The position numbers and the translations under genes are program-made. A stretch of DNA of 64,000 nt from JBGSKY01 sp041740995. GTDB lineage: Bacteria > Planctomycetota > Planctomycetia > Pirellulales > Pirellulaceae. The notes under the pieces are model-generated. The model ran no database searches, was not told the DNA's origin, and saw only the letters and a program-made list of their open reading frames with translations. Within the stretch, counting starts at the first letter, position 1, and every line of letters starts with the position of its first letter. The stretch lies in contig JBGSKY010000292.1 of the NCBI GenBank assembly GCA_041740995.1, forward strand, positions 1 to 64,000, given 5' to 3'. Below are positions 1-8,681 of the stretch, piece by piece.

Positions 1-2
1 GC

Positions 3-698
3 ATTCGAATGGATTTAGCGCGGCGCAGCCCCGAGTACATCGCCGAACTGACAGAGCACCACGTCGGCGGTCATTTGAAGGTCGCGCCAGAGCACGTCGA
101 TCCAGGCGTGCTCAACAAAATGCGAAAGCCGAACAACGACGATTTCGAGTACTTCGCCGAAAAATTCAAAACGGCCAACGATCGAGCTGGCAAGAAACAG
201 TACATCGTTCCCTACTATATCGCTTCGCATCCTGGCAGCGATGTTGATGCAATGATCGAGCTGGCTTTGTTTTTGAAGCGAAATGGTTACAAGCCGGACC
301 AAGTCCAAGATTTTATTCCTGCTCCTTTGGACGTGGCGACCTGTATGTACTACACCGGCATGGACCCGTTCACGAAGAAGCCGGTTTACATTGCCAAGAA
401 CATGAAGGATCGCAAAATGCAGCGCGCGTTGATGCAGTTCTTCAAACCGGAAAACTACTTCGAAGTCCGCCAAGCATTGTTATCGGTCGGTCGCGGAGAC
501 TTGATCGGCGATGGTTGCGATAGCTTAATCAGCGCTCGACCGCCAAAAGAAGCGGTAGAACGCCGCCGCAACGATGCGAACGAGCGATTCAAGGGAAATT
601 ACGTCCACACGATCCCCAATCCAGCTTCGAAGTCCAAACGCGAACAACGCAGCGACGCACCCAATGTCGGCTACAGACCTGGACGTCGCCGTAAGTAG
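3..698 (+). CDS. ygiQ: YgiQ-family radical SAM protein, C-terminal part (5' end outside window)
   Basis: The reading frame is open to the left edge and the visible residues begin inside the protein (IRMDLARRSPEYI), so this is the last ~232 codons of a protein that is usually 600-750 aa. The segment holds the end of the radical SAM barrel (HHVGGHLKVAPEHVD, then IVPYYIASHPGS) and the family's C-terminal extension (PAPLDVATCMYYTGMDPFT), ending in a basic tail. The CxxxCxxC cluster that binds the iron-sulfur centre would lie upstream and is not visible. The reaction of YgiQ proteins is not established, so only the family is assigned. A hairpin with a T-run follows at 822-851. Confidence 0.93.
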   Translation: MRMDLARRSPEYIAELTEHHVGGHLKVAPEHVDPGVLNKMRKPNNDDFEYFAEKFKTANDRAGKKQYIVPYYIASHPGSDVDAMIELALFLKRNGYKPDQVQDFIPAPLDVATCMYYTGMDPFTKKPVYIAKNMKDRKMQRALMQFFKPENYFEVRQALLSVGRGDLIGDGCDSLISARPPKEAVERRRNDANERFKGNYVHTIPNPASKSKREQRSDAPNVGYRPGRRRK

Positions 699-821
699 CA
701 AACGCACAAGACAGGATTCTCCGAAGCGTGCTGTGTGCTGCGGGCTTCGTCGGACTCGCGTACTGCCTTTGCCGAAAAACTTCTAGTGAGTCAACCACTT
801 TTAAAGTGTGGGTAACTCGTA

Positions 822-851
822 GCCGAAGTCCCCAGACTTCGGGGCCTTTTT
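822..851 (+). terminator. Probable intrinsic terminator of ygiQ
   Basis: An 8-bp stem (ccgaagtc / gacttcgg) with a 4-base loop is followed by ggccttttt. The stem belongs to a wider palindromic segment (gtagccga at 819-826, tcggctac near 869-876) of a hairpin type also seen inside the repeat at 49351-49482, so it may be a recruited repeat. Confidence 0.6.
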
Positions 852-909
852 GTTAGGCACTCCGATCTCTGGCGAGATCGGCTACCTTAAAATCAAATGT
901 GGCCAATGC

Positions 910-1032
910 ACTAGTGCTCTGTCCAGATTAAAAATTAGGGTTGGCGGTAGTGGAACTTGTCAAAGTTCCCTGGACGTGAGGAAGTTTTACAACTTCCACT
1001 ACCCTAAAAAGTATTATGGACAGAGCACTAGT
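910..1032. repeat. MITE-like element, copy 1, with perfect 16-bp terminal inverted repeats
   Basis: The ends are actagtgctctgtcca (910-925) and its exact reverse complement (1017-1032). Between them is a long imperfect hairpin: ggtagtggaacttgtc near 951 pairs with the segment ending cttccactacc near 1003. There is no coding capacity. A related 132-bp copy lies at 49351-49482 with the same ends and a similar start to the interior (ttaaaa-tt-gg-ttgg). The right terminal repeat overlaps the fliD stop codon. No transposase is in the window, so mobilisation would have to be in trans. Confidence 0.85.
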
Positions 1033-3742
1033 TATTGTTGTTGTAGTCAAACACCGAAAGATTCAAGCTGCTGTAGTTCGCTTGAATCCTCGAGATTGCA
1101 GTCTCCAGATCGGTAAACTGCTTCGTTAGTCGCGTTCGTTCGCGATCGAGTTTGATATTGTAGTTATTGATCCGTTCGTTGGTCGTTTCCACCTTGCTTT
1201 GAAGGGCTGTGTTCCGCGTGACGAGCACGCCACCATCGACGCCGACCAAGTTATCAAAGACGGTTTTGCTCCGCGCGGCAAAGCCTGATTTTTCGTTACT
1301 TAAATAGTTTTCGACCGACGCCGGATCTTTTGCGACAATTGCATTTAGCTTCGTGCTGTCGAGGCTCAGCTTGCCGTCCTCGCCAACATCAATACCCAAC
1401 TGAGCGACTGACTGGATGCTGCCTACACCAAACGTTCGAGCGGTGATGAATCGCTGTAGCCCTTGCTCAACACGCAATGCTTCTGAAGTGCCAAATAGAT
1501 TTCCAGTCGTATTGGTCACCGAATCGAATTTTGTTTCGGCCTTTAGTTTGTCGATTACCTTGTTGTACTGATCGACAAACAACTTCAAATTCGTCTCGAT
1601 TTTAGAAAACGACTTTTCAGCCTTGATTGTAATTGCATCCTTGGACACGCCTTGGACATTTAACGATAGACCAGGCAGGACGTCGACAAAGTCGTTCGTC
1701 GCCGAACGAATCAACGTTCCACCAGACTCTTCGCTGGCGTTCAGCGCAATCACTGCATCACGCGCTTGAGCGGTTTGCGTAGTACCAAATCCAACCGCAT
1801 CGCCTTCAACATAAACGCGTCCAGCCAACCCGCTAGTTTTCGCATTGAGCAGCACGCGGACGCGACCATCGCCAACGTTCAGAAGTGATGCGTTGACCGG
1901 CGAACCTGTCGCTTGCAACTTTTTGACGACCGAGTCGACAGTGTCGTCGGCTGCAACATCGATCACCAGATTTTGCCGCGAGCCGATGACCTTTTTTGTT
2001 ACCAAATCAAAAGTTTTGCTGACCGCTGTCCCAGTCAACCCAAGTTCTTTGGCGGCTGTTCCGCTGGCGGTATCTACGACGCTTAACGTTCCAGAGCCGG
2101 TCGAATTATCGATTAGATCGAATCCATCACCAGTATCGTTCAAGGTCGCCGTGACATTGATATTCAAATTATTGATCGCATCAATCACGTCGCCGACGGT
2201 TTCAGGTTTGACTACTGAAAGATTGATTGCTCCGATTTGACCGGCAGAGTTCGTAATGGTGAAGCTGCCGTTTTTGACGCCAGTGTTGCTGTTCAAAGTA
2301 GCAAGTTTGGTCGATCGCGAAATGAATTGCGAGCTGAGCGAACCGCTATCGATTTCGGAAACTGCAGCGTCGCTCACAATGCCCAACTTGGTCGCGGAAT
2401 TGTTCGCATCCCCATCAGCGATAATCAAATTACCAGTCGTTGCACCGGAGATATCCTTGATTGTAATCCCTGTTCGCGACTTGTTTAGCGAGGCTGTGAT
2501 CCCAGCGCTGGACGCGTTGATTTTGTCGATGACGTCCTTCAACGATTCTGAACCGGTCAGGTCGATATTGGTTGATGCGCCCGAACGATTGGTCACTGCA
2601 AGCACGCCAGGTGTTCCAATGCCTTTTCCGCCTTTGAGCGTGCCGAGTAACGTTCCGCTAGCGGCTGATTGGACTCGTGTTCCGCTGATTACGCCGCCGA
2701 CTGCCGTTTTATCAGTCAGACCAAACGCTTCGGCAGTCTTTCCGGAAATGGCGAACGTTCCTGAGCCAGTCGACTTGTCTTCGAATTCGATCGACACACC
2801 GTCGCTGGCGATCCGAGCAAGAAACTTTCCGTTGGCAGCAGCATTGATCGCGGTGAGGAATTCGCCAACATTTTTCGGTGGCGAGCTATCGGAAATGTCG
2901 ACAGTTAGAGTCGACCCGTCAGAAAGATCGAGAGTGAAATCGACGCCTTTTGCCAAGTCAATCCCGCGGCCATCGCGTAAGTTGCTTAGCAACGAAGCCG
3001 ATCCCAAAAACGCAAGCTTGTCCCCTTCGACGGTGCTGGCCGCGACGCTCGTGTTGACAAATCCCAAGTCTGCCGCAGTTCGGCCGCCGTTGACTTCCGA
3101 GACGATCAAGTTCGAGCTTGTACTGCCTGTCAGATCCGTCAGTTCTAAGCGATCGCCTTTGACTGAAGCGGTGACTTTCAAGCCGTCAGTTTCGTTGATT
3201 GCTTTGGCAACGTCTTGCAAAGTTGAAGCGGTTCGAATGTCCACCGTACGCGAATCGCCGTTGCGATTGGTGATGAGCAACTTGCCTCGTTCAACGCCTG
3301 CTCCTCCACGGAGCGTATCTAACTGGGCCGATGCATCGAGAAATCCACCGGTAATGACCTCGACTTTTCCCGCCGTTAGTTTTTCTGCCGTGCTACCGAA
3401 AGAAGTACTTATCTGCGAGCTGTTTTGGGCCGTCGCTATCGTTCGGATGGAGTAGGTGCCAGGCGTTGGCGAACCGGTCGACGTCGCTTTGATAATTTTA
3501 TCGTCTGAACTCGAAAGATTTACGCTCGAAAGATTTGCCGACGCACCAATTCGCGTGCTCTGCAACTGCACGCCAATCACCAACGCGGTAAGCTCACCAA
3601 CGGAGACTTGTTGGTTGCGGAGCGATTCGACCTGGGACTGTAAACGATTTCGCGGAATGGCCGACAAGCTGATCAGTTTGTCGACCGTGCCAGCAATGTC
3701 AGTTCCGGTGATCAGACCGATATTGGATTGGATGCGTCCCAT
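1028..3742 (-). CDS. fliD: Flagellar filament capping protein FliD, unusually long
   Basis: FliD forms the pentameric cap at the filament tip under which flagellin subunits fold. The N-terminus (GLITGTDIAGTVDKLISL, then an ATPRNRLQ-like helix) and the C-terminus (LFVDQYNKVIDKLKAET, GKLSLDSTKLNAIV, then coiled coil KVETTNERINNYNIKLDRERT) match FliD_N and FliD_C. At 904 aa it is about twice the usual 450-500 aa. The extra length is a central region, roughly residues 110-640, built of repeated modules resembling flagellin hook IN motifs (GGxGxxxGxLxITNxxG, then DVIDxIN and VTASLN). No good Shine-Dalgarno precedes the ATG. The C-terminal residues YNNNN are followed by a TAG inside the terminal repeat of the MITE at 910-1032, so the natural end may have been altered. 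Confidence 0.93.
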   Translation of the reverse strand: MGRIQSNIGLITGTDIAGTVDKLISLSAIPRNRLQSQVESLRNQQVSVGELTALVIGVQLQSTRIGASANLSSVNLSSSDDKIIKATSTGSPTPGTYSIRTIATAQNSSQISTSFGSTAEKLTAGKVEVITGGFLDASAQLDTLRGGAGVERGKLLITNRNGDSRTVDIRTASTLQDVAKAINETDGLKVTASVKGDRLELTDLTGSTSSNLIVSEVNGGRTAADLGFVNTSVAASTVEGDKLAFLGSASLLSNLRDGRGIDLAKGVDFTLDLSDGSTLTVDISDSSPPKNVGEFLTAINAAANGKFLARIASDGVSIEFEDKSTGSGTFAISGKTAEAFGLTDKTAVGGVISGTRVQSAASGTLLGTLKGGKGIGTPGVLAVTNRSGASTNIDLTGSESLKDVIDKINASSAGITASLNKSRTGITIKDISGATTGNLIIADGDANNSATKLGIVSDAAVSEIDSGSLSSQFISRSTKLATLNSNTGVKNGSFTITNSAGQIGAINLSVVKPETVGDVIDAINNLNINVTATLNDTGDGFDLIDNSTGSGTLSVVDTASGTAAKELGLTGTAVSKTFDLVTKKVIGSRQNLVIDVAADDTVDSVVKKLQATGSPVNASLLNVGDGRVRVLLNAKTSGLAGRVYVEGDAVGFGTTQTAQARDAVIALNASEESGGTLIRSATNDFVDVLPGLSLNVQGVSKDAITIKAEKSFSKIETNLKLFVDQYNKVIDKLKAETKFDSVTNTTGNLFGTSEALRVEQGLQRFITARTFGVGSIQSVAQLGIDVGEDGKLSLDSTKLNAIVAKDPASVENYLSNEKSGFAARSKTVFDNLVGVDGGVLVTRNTALQSKVETTNERINNYNIKLDRERTRLTKQFTDLETAISRIQANYSSLNLSVFDYNNNN

Positions 3743-3799
3743 TTCGAAGCGGCGTTAGGTTTCGTGAAAATTTTGGTGCGATCGCAAATTGGAATTCGC

Positions 3800-3871
3800 T
3801 AGCGGCAAGGCGCAAGCTGTCGGGGTCTTCGTGCGTGTTTGAAGAACCGGAGGGCTTGCGCCCTACCGCTA
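3800..3871. repeat. Palindromic element family A, copy 1
   Basis: 72-bp imperfect palindrome. The left arm starts tagcggcaaggcgcaag and the right arm ends gcgccctaccgcta, with a short loop around 3830-3840. It matches the copies at 30196-30266, 32782-32868 and 45036-45119. It lies upstream of fliD and is followed at 3888-3918 by a solitary left arm. Confidence 0.85.
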
Positions 3872-3887
3872 TTGTTTTCTTCTTCGT

Positions 3888-3918
3888 TAGCGGAATGGCG
3901 CGAGCCGTCCGGTTCTTC
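3888..3918. repeat. Palindromic element family A, half copy (left arm only)
   Basis: A 31-bp stretch beginning tagcggaatggcgcgagc and ending ccggttcttc equals one arm of the family A palindrome, but no partner arm follows. It sits 16 bp after the complete copy, as if a second copy had been partly deleted or inserted next to the first. Confidence 0.75.
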
Positions 3919-4076
3919 GTACGGGTCTTTTAAGTTATCGGAAGCTTCACGGTCCAACGACATGCTTTTGTGCGATTCGCGGAGCTAGCACCAAAGTATT
4001 GAGCTTAGAAAGCATTGGCGACGAGTAAAGCCTGGAAAGATTTGCGTTTTGGGCGAATAGGAAGGACGCTGATCGT

Positions 4077-4121
4077 TAAAAACAAATCGCCTCGCAGGTT
4101 CAGAAAACTTGCGAGGCGATT
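4077..4121 (-). terminator. Intrinsic terminator of the flagellin gene
   Basis: Read on the minus strand, a 16-bp near-perfect stem (plus-strand arms 4085-4100 and 4106-4121, aatcgcctcgcaggtt / aacttgcgaggcgatt) is followed by ttgttttt. It begins about 28 bases after the flagellin stop codon. Confidence 0.85.
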
Positions 4122-4148
4122 AAAGCTTTTCAGTCTACAGCGATTCGA

Positions 4149-7004
4149 TTATCGAAGCAGCGACAAGACGTTTTGTGGGTTCTGGTTGGCGATACCCAAC
4201 ACGCTCGTACCAGATTGAACCAGAATCTGATTTCGTGTCAGCTTGGCCGATTCAGCGGCGAAGTCAGCATCACGGATCGACGATTCAGCTTCTTGCAGGT
4301 TCGAAACGGTTTCACCGATCGAGATCGCGTTGCTGTCCAGCGTCGTTCGTTGGAACGCACCCAGACGACCACGAAGTCCGGTAACCTTGTTGATTACGTC
4401 ATCGATGATCTTGGCTGCACCGGTCGGGTCTTTGGCCAGCGAGTTCGCTTGGCCGCTTCCCAACTCGAACAGGCGACCGGTCGATCCACCAAGCTTGGCG
4501 GTCGAGACCGAATCGATACCCAAGCGAGCTTGTTGGTTGCTCACGACGTCACCACCCAATTGGAACAGGGCTCCACCGCCGGTGATTTCGAACTTAATCG
4601 AATCGGTCGAGTTGGCTTCAACAGTCAAGCTCAAGTCCAGAGTCGAAGTATTGATCGACAACGAGTTGCCGTTACCGGTGGCTGAGTAACCGTTGACAGT
4701 TGCAACGATGTCTTTACCGTTTGAGCGATCGGTCGACAGTCCAGTCTTAAACGTTCCGCCAGCGCCTTCGCTGATCACTTCAATCGCGATGCTGCCCTTG
4801 GAACCGAACTTGGTGCTGTTAAGTCGCAGATTACCGCCGTCGTTGATCGCTTCGACACCAGTGGCGTCTTTGACCAAGTTGACCGACTGGATAATGCTTT
4901 CCAGAGTGGCACCTTTTTCGAATTGGAACACTTCAGCGCCGTCGCCACCAGTTACCTGGAAAACGACGTTGGCTCCCAAACCGCCACCCTGAGCTCCACC
5001 AGTCAAGTTGACAATGGTCGGCGCGGTTTCAGCAGCGATGCTTCCACCGTCCCCTAGATTGTAGGTCGCGTCACCAGCCGAAGCGGTGATTGTCGCGGTG
5101 TAATCATCCAACGTGTTGACTGCATCACGAATCGTTGCCAACGAGACATTGCCGGTATCACGCGTTGTGATAACAATGTTGCCATTGCTATCAACTGCTG
5201 CACTAGCGGCACCAATTGCAAGGCTAGTCGAGTTGGTTGTTGCAAAGCTAATGTTCTTGTCAAACGTGCTCGAACCAGTCTTCGCTTGAATCGTGATAAC
5301 GTCTGCTAGAGTGTTGTCAGTACCAGCAGAGGTGACCGTCGGCGTATTGATACCGAGGTCGGTTGCACTGAATTTGGAAGTGCCATTTAGCGTCGATGGC
5401 GAGACAGCGAAAGTTCCGTCAGTGTCGATAGCAGCTTTGATGTCGTTGATCGAAGCACCCGCACCGACGGTAACACGTAATTCATTCGAATCAGCATCGA
5501 AAAGGGCCGACGTTGGAGCACCACCGGTTGCGGCAGTGAAGACCAACGTAGTCGAGTTGCCCTTAGTTCCGTCAGCAGGTCCGCCATCAATCGCAGTGAG
5601 TTGCAATTGGGCAGCCGCTGGGACGTTCGTTCCGTTAGTAAATGCACCAGCGTTAATCCCTACGTCTGCGATTGCGAACTTCGATTGTCCGGCCGTTGTG
5701 TTGGACGCGGTGAAGACGCCCGACAAACTGCTGTTGATAATCGAAGTGATGTCGTTGGTAGTTGCACCATCGGCCACCGTCACCGTGATTTCATTAGTGT
5801 CAGCGTTATATTCCGCCAAGTTGCTTGCACCAGCGGTGAAGCGAAGGGTCGTCGCGTTGCCTTTTTCGCCGTCTGCAATACCGCCATTGACGGCTGAAAG
5901 GACAAACGTACTAGGAGCTGCGGTATTGGAACCGTTGGTGAACTGGTTAGTAAACGACGTATTGTTGTCCAAAGCACCGATTACTGCTGGACCGCCACCG
6001 CTACCGTCAGTGATTGCGAAGTCGGCGTTGGCTGCCAGAGCTGTTTCAATCTGAGCACCAGTCAGTCCCTCTTCCAGCACCAGATTCAACGAATTGGTTC
6101 CAGCGTCATAGGTTGCTGTCGTTCCACCGGAAGTCGTGGTGGTGGTGATGTTGATGGTTGTCGAGTTGCCCTTCAACCCGTCAGCCGCACCAAGATCTTT
6201 AGCAGCGAAGCTCAATTGAGCGCCACCTTGCAATCCGACTGGGGCCGCTGTGGACGCTTCGTTACCAGGCCCAGCATTGTTGAAGGAGTTGGCCAAGGTC
6301 ACAGTCTTGGTAGCTTCGGCACCCACAGTGAATGAGTTTGCGAAGTCAACGCTCAGCTTCGCTTCAGCGGCTGGTGTTGGCGTGCCAAAAGTGATCGTGC
6401 CTGTCGACTTGACTGCGACGCTCGCGGCGTTGACGTTTGCATTACCAATCGTGGCCTTGGTAGCGGCCGAGGTAATGGCGATATCAACGCTGACCTTGCC
6501 GGTTGCGCCGAGGTTTGCCTGGTCGATCTTCAAGTCGGAAACTTTACCGAAGCCGGCTCCAGCTTTGGTAATAAAGTCCAAGCTTCCATCGAGGAGCTTA
6601 CGACCTTGGAATGTTGTTGTTTGAGCAATACGATTAATCGCTTCAAGCGAGCTGTCAACTTGCAGCTGATTCGCCGCAATTTCGTCGTCGCTCAAGGCAC
6701 CGTTGTTAGCCGCTTCAACAACCAGACCTCGAATGTCATTCAGCAGCGAGCTAACCTGGCCCAACGCACTGTCAGCGGTCGAGATGATTTGGCTTGCACG
6801 TTGTGTGTTTGAAAGCGCCTTGTTCAGGCCAGTAATGTCGCTGCGAAGGGCTTCACTGGCGATCAAACCTGCTGGATCGTCGGCTCCAGAGTTAATTCGC
6901 AAACCGGTGCTCAAGCGAGTCAACGAGGTTTGCAAATCTTTGTTAGTCCGGTTCAAACGGGTTTGAGCGGTAAGCGAGCTGACGTTTGTATTGATTCGTG
7001 ACAT
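4149..7004 (-). CDS. fliC: Flagellin, giant form with repeated central modules
   Basis: This is the filament subunit, exported by the flagellar type III apparatus. The N-terminal D0/D1 region is canonical (MSRINTNVSSLTAQTRLN, LSTGLRINSGADDPAG, to about residue 140), as is the C-terminal ~85 residues (LRGRLGAFQRTTLDSN, ESSIRDADFAAESAKLT, QSGTSVLGIANQNPQ). At 951 aa it is about twice a typical flagellin. The central ~700 residues are Ala/Gly/Thr rich and hold three or so tandem modules of roughly 85-95 residues with the pattern ADGxKGNxTTLxFTA, YDADTNxLxVTV, IxAAI, FTNGTN, presumably surface-exposed beta domains. The Shine-Dalgarno is good (aggag, 10 bases before ATG). An inverted repeat lies in the leader at 7047-7077 and csrA is the next gene upstream, so CsrA control of translation is plausible. 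Confidence 0.96.
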   Translation of the reverse strand: MSRINTNVSSLTAQTRLNRTNKDLQTSLTRLSTGLRINSGADDPAGLIASEALRSDITGLNKALSNTQRASQIISTADSALGQVSSLLNDIRGLVVEAANNGALSDDEIAANQLQVDSSLEAINRIAQTTTFQGRKLLDGSLDFITKAGAGFGKVSDLKIDQANLGATGKVSVDIAITSAATKATIGNANVNAASVAVKSTGTITFGTPTPAAEAKLSVDFANSFTVGAEATKTVTLANSFNNAGPGNEASTAAPVGLQGGAQLSFAAKDLGAADGLKGNSTTINITTTTTSGGTTATYDAGTNSLNLVLEEGLTGAQIETALAANADFAITDGSGGGPAVIGALDNNTSFTNQFTNGSNTAAPSTFVLSAVNGGIADGEKGNATTLRFTAGASNLAEYNADTNEITVTVADGATTNDITSIINSSLSGVFTASNTTAGQSKFAIADVGINAGAFTNGTNVPAAAQLQLTAIDGGPADGTKGNSTTLVFTAATGGAPTSALFDADSNELRVTVGAGASINDIKAAIDTDGTFAVSPSTLNGTSKFSATDLGINTPTVTSAGTDNTLADVITIQAKTGSSTFDKNISFATTNSTSLAIGAASAAVDSNGNIVITTRDTGNVSLATIRDAVNTLDDYTATITASAGDATYNLGDGGSIAAETAPTIVNLTGGAQGGGLGANVVFQVTGGDGAEVFQFEKGATLESIIQSVNLVKDATGVEAINDGGNLRLNSTKFGSKGSIAIEVISEGAGGTFKTGLSTDRSNGKDIVATVNGYSATGNGNSLSINTSTLDLSLTVEANSTDSIKFEITGGGALFQLGGDVVSNQQARLGIDSVSTAKLGGSTGRLFELGSGQANSLAKDPTGAAKIIDDVINKVTGLRGRLGAFQRTTLDSNAISIGETVSNLQEAESSIRDADFAAESAKLTRNQILVQSGTSVLGIANQNPQNVLSLLR

Positions 7005-7046
7005 GCTTTAAATCTCCTGCGATGGATCTGGAATTGAGCTACGGGT

Positions 7047-7077
7047 GTATTGCGACCTACATAGGCTGTCGCAATAC
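7047..7077 (-). promoter_or_regulatory. Hairpin in the flagellin 5' leader
   Basis: Perfect 10-bp inverted repeat gtattgcgac / gtcgcaatac with an 11-base loop, about 43 bases upstream of the flagellin start codon. The transcript also carries GGA triplets further upstream and in the Shine-Dalgarno (gcaggagat), the core of CsrA sites. A role in translation or stability is inferred only. Confidence 0.5.
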
Positions 7078-7460
7078 AGTGCGACGAGCTGCTAAACAAA
7101 TTGAAACTAGTCTGTCTTCCGAGTCCTGCTAAACGGCCGAGCTATAAAACGATGCGAATCGTTGCGTCGTTCGGCAGTTAAGCAGTCTCGGAATGGGAGC
7201 GAGACTCGCCGCAGAGTTGCGTAGGCTCCACAGGCGTTATTGCAATCAGAGCTCCTGCCGACGAATCGACCTTAGCGAGACTGCACGATGGAACATAGCA
7301 TCGGAATAAGATGGGCTATTCCATCAGGGAACATTGAATTCTGGAATATTGTTGTGGTTTTATGCGTCCCTATCCTGTAGAACCCAGCCAGCCGATACAA
7401 CCGGAAGCTTTTATGCAGTCAGAATAGTTTCCATTTCGACTCAAGCTATGAAAATGCAAA

Positions 7461-7493
7461 ACCCGCCAGCTCAGAAAATCTGAGCTGGCGGGT
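7461..7493 (-). terminator. Strong hairpin, possible terminator
   Basis: Perfect 15-bp stem acccgccagctcaga / tctgagctggcgggt with a 3-base loop. On the minus strand it is followed by tttgcatttt, so it could end transcripts coming from csrA. The T-run is interrupted, so termination efficiency is uncertain. Confidence 0.55.
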
Positions 7494-7841
7494 CATGGCG
7501 GTTTCAAATTTTGCTCTGTCAGCAGTGCTCTGGGATCATTCAAAAGTTCAATCGCAATTGCTGCTTTGCGGAATCCCGCAAAGCGTTGTAGCAAGAATAA
7601 AGTGGCTAATTATTCTCGCCTCAATTTCAACATTCGATTTCGCTTGATATCAATGCCTTGCTTTGGAATTGCCCGTTTGGCGTAATAGAACTGTTTGCGT
7701 GTCCGATCAAATCTTGTTTGAAAGTAACCAACTCTTTGCCAAACGGGCACCTGACTTTGACGGCGACAACTCTCTCGAGGTTGTCAAAATCATCGCAGGC
7801 GGTTCTCGTTGTCGGTATCAGCGCCGTCTGTTAGTCAGTGA

Positions 7842-8054
7842 CTAACGAACATCGTTGACATCGTTCGGCTGAATCATATTCGCCTTACGATTTTCCCGTT
7901 TGATCGCTTCGTACACTTCTTGGCGATGAACCGGGATATCGTTGGGAGCCTTGATTCCCAAACGCACTTTATCTCCACGAATGTCCACGATCGTGACGAC
8001 TACGTCATCGCCGATCATGATGCTCTCGTCTCGATGTCGCGATAGCACCAGCAT
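7842..8054 (-). CDS. csrA: Carbon storage/translational regulator CsrA
   Basis: A 70-aa RNA-binding dimer that controls translation by binding GGA motifs in mRNA leaders. It is recognised over its full length: MLVLSRHRDESIMIGDD, then VTIVDIRGDKVRLGIKAP and VHRQEVYEAIKRE. The conserved Arg/Leu at the N-terminus and the Arg of VHRQEVY that contact RNA are present. A strong Shine-Dalgarno (agaaggagt) precedes the ATG. It is the gene upstream of flagellin on the same strand; in Bacillus, CsrA represses flagellin and is antagonised by FliW, but no fliW is visible here. Confidence 0.96.
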   Translation of the reverse strand: MLVLSRHRDESIMIGDDVVVTIVDIRGDKVRLGIKAPNDIPVHRQEVYEAIKRENRKANMIQPNDVNDVR

Positions 8055-8681
8055 GAGCGACTCCTTCTCTTTTCAACTCGATCACATCCAGATGTAATCG
8101 ATACGTGATGATTGCTTGGTATGTTGTAAACTTCTCAGTCGAATGAACGGACAGAGAGTCCGCAAGCCGATCGCAAACTTTTCGCACTGGCAGATCATTG
8201 CGAGTAAGTTGTGAACCAGTCTTGCGGTGAGTCAGCACGTTTTATCGACCACAGCAAGCTAGTTATCGGCAGAGGTTGCGGTGTTGTGAATTGAGGGCGA
8301 TTACTTTCCTACGGTAGGGAGCGTGCCAGTTATGTGGATTGCAACCTGGAATTAAAATTGTTTTGCCGAATGATCTGTTGACAATTCGCTAACCGTATTC
8401 TTGCCGAAAAATTTGCTACCAGAGCACTTGTTCCAGACCTCTATTCGAAAACCGTCGATGCCCGCTGCAGCGATTATGCGTTAAGGTTCTGTCCTAACGA
8501 TTGAAATAGCCGCTGACCAGCGAATGTCCTGCTAGACCATGTTTCGCAGGCATTACAGCCTACCGACTGCCGATATCTTTTCTAGTCGGCACACTTTGTC
8601 TATCAGTCGTTCTACGTGCTTACTTCGTAGGTCTTAAGACAAGATCGAAATTGTGACCGACAACGCGGAATCCATCGTCGC
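8055..8681. other. Intergenic region between divergent csrA and the GAF protein
   Basis: About 630 bases that must hold the divergent promoters. I see no gene, no repeat of the window's families and no convincing sigma-54 or sigma-70 site. Confidence 0.5.

Larger units (their letters stand above)
7005..7841. other. Long intergenic region between flagellin and csrA
   Basis: About 840 bases without a supported gene. It contains the flagellin leader hairpin (7047-7077), a 7-bp inverted repeat agtctcg/cgagact near 7181-7205, and a strong hairpin at 7461-7493. I saw no clear sigma-28 promoter. An open frame at 7663-7845 (+) looks non-coding. Confidence 0.6.

Noticed and set aside
2256..3455. 399-codon open frame on the plus strand opposite fliD
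   Set aside because: It is antisense to a clear FliD gene and its translation is low complexity (Val/Ser/Pro), as expected from complementing Thr/Ala/Gly-rich coding sequence.
5293..6054. 253-codon open frame opposite the flagellin gene
   Set aside because: Shadow of the repetitive flagellin codons; no domain and no start signal.
7663..7845. 60-codon plus-strand frame between flagellin and csrA
   Set aside because: No ribosome site, no recognisable composition or family, and it overlaps the csrA end.
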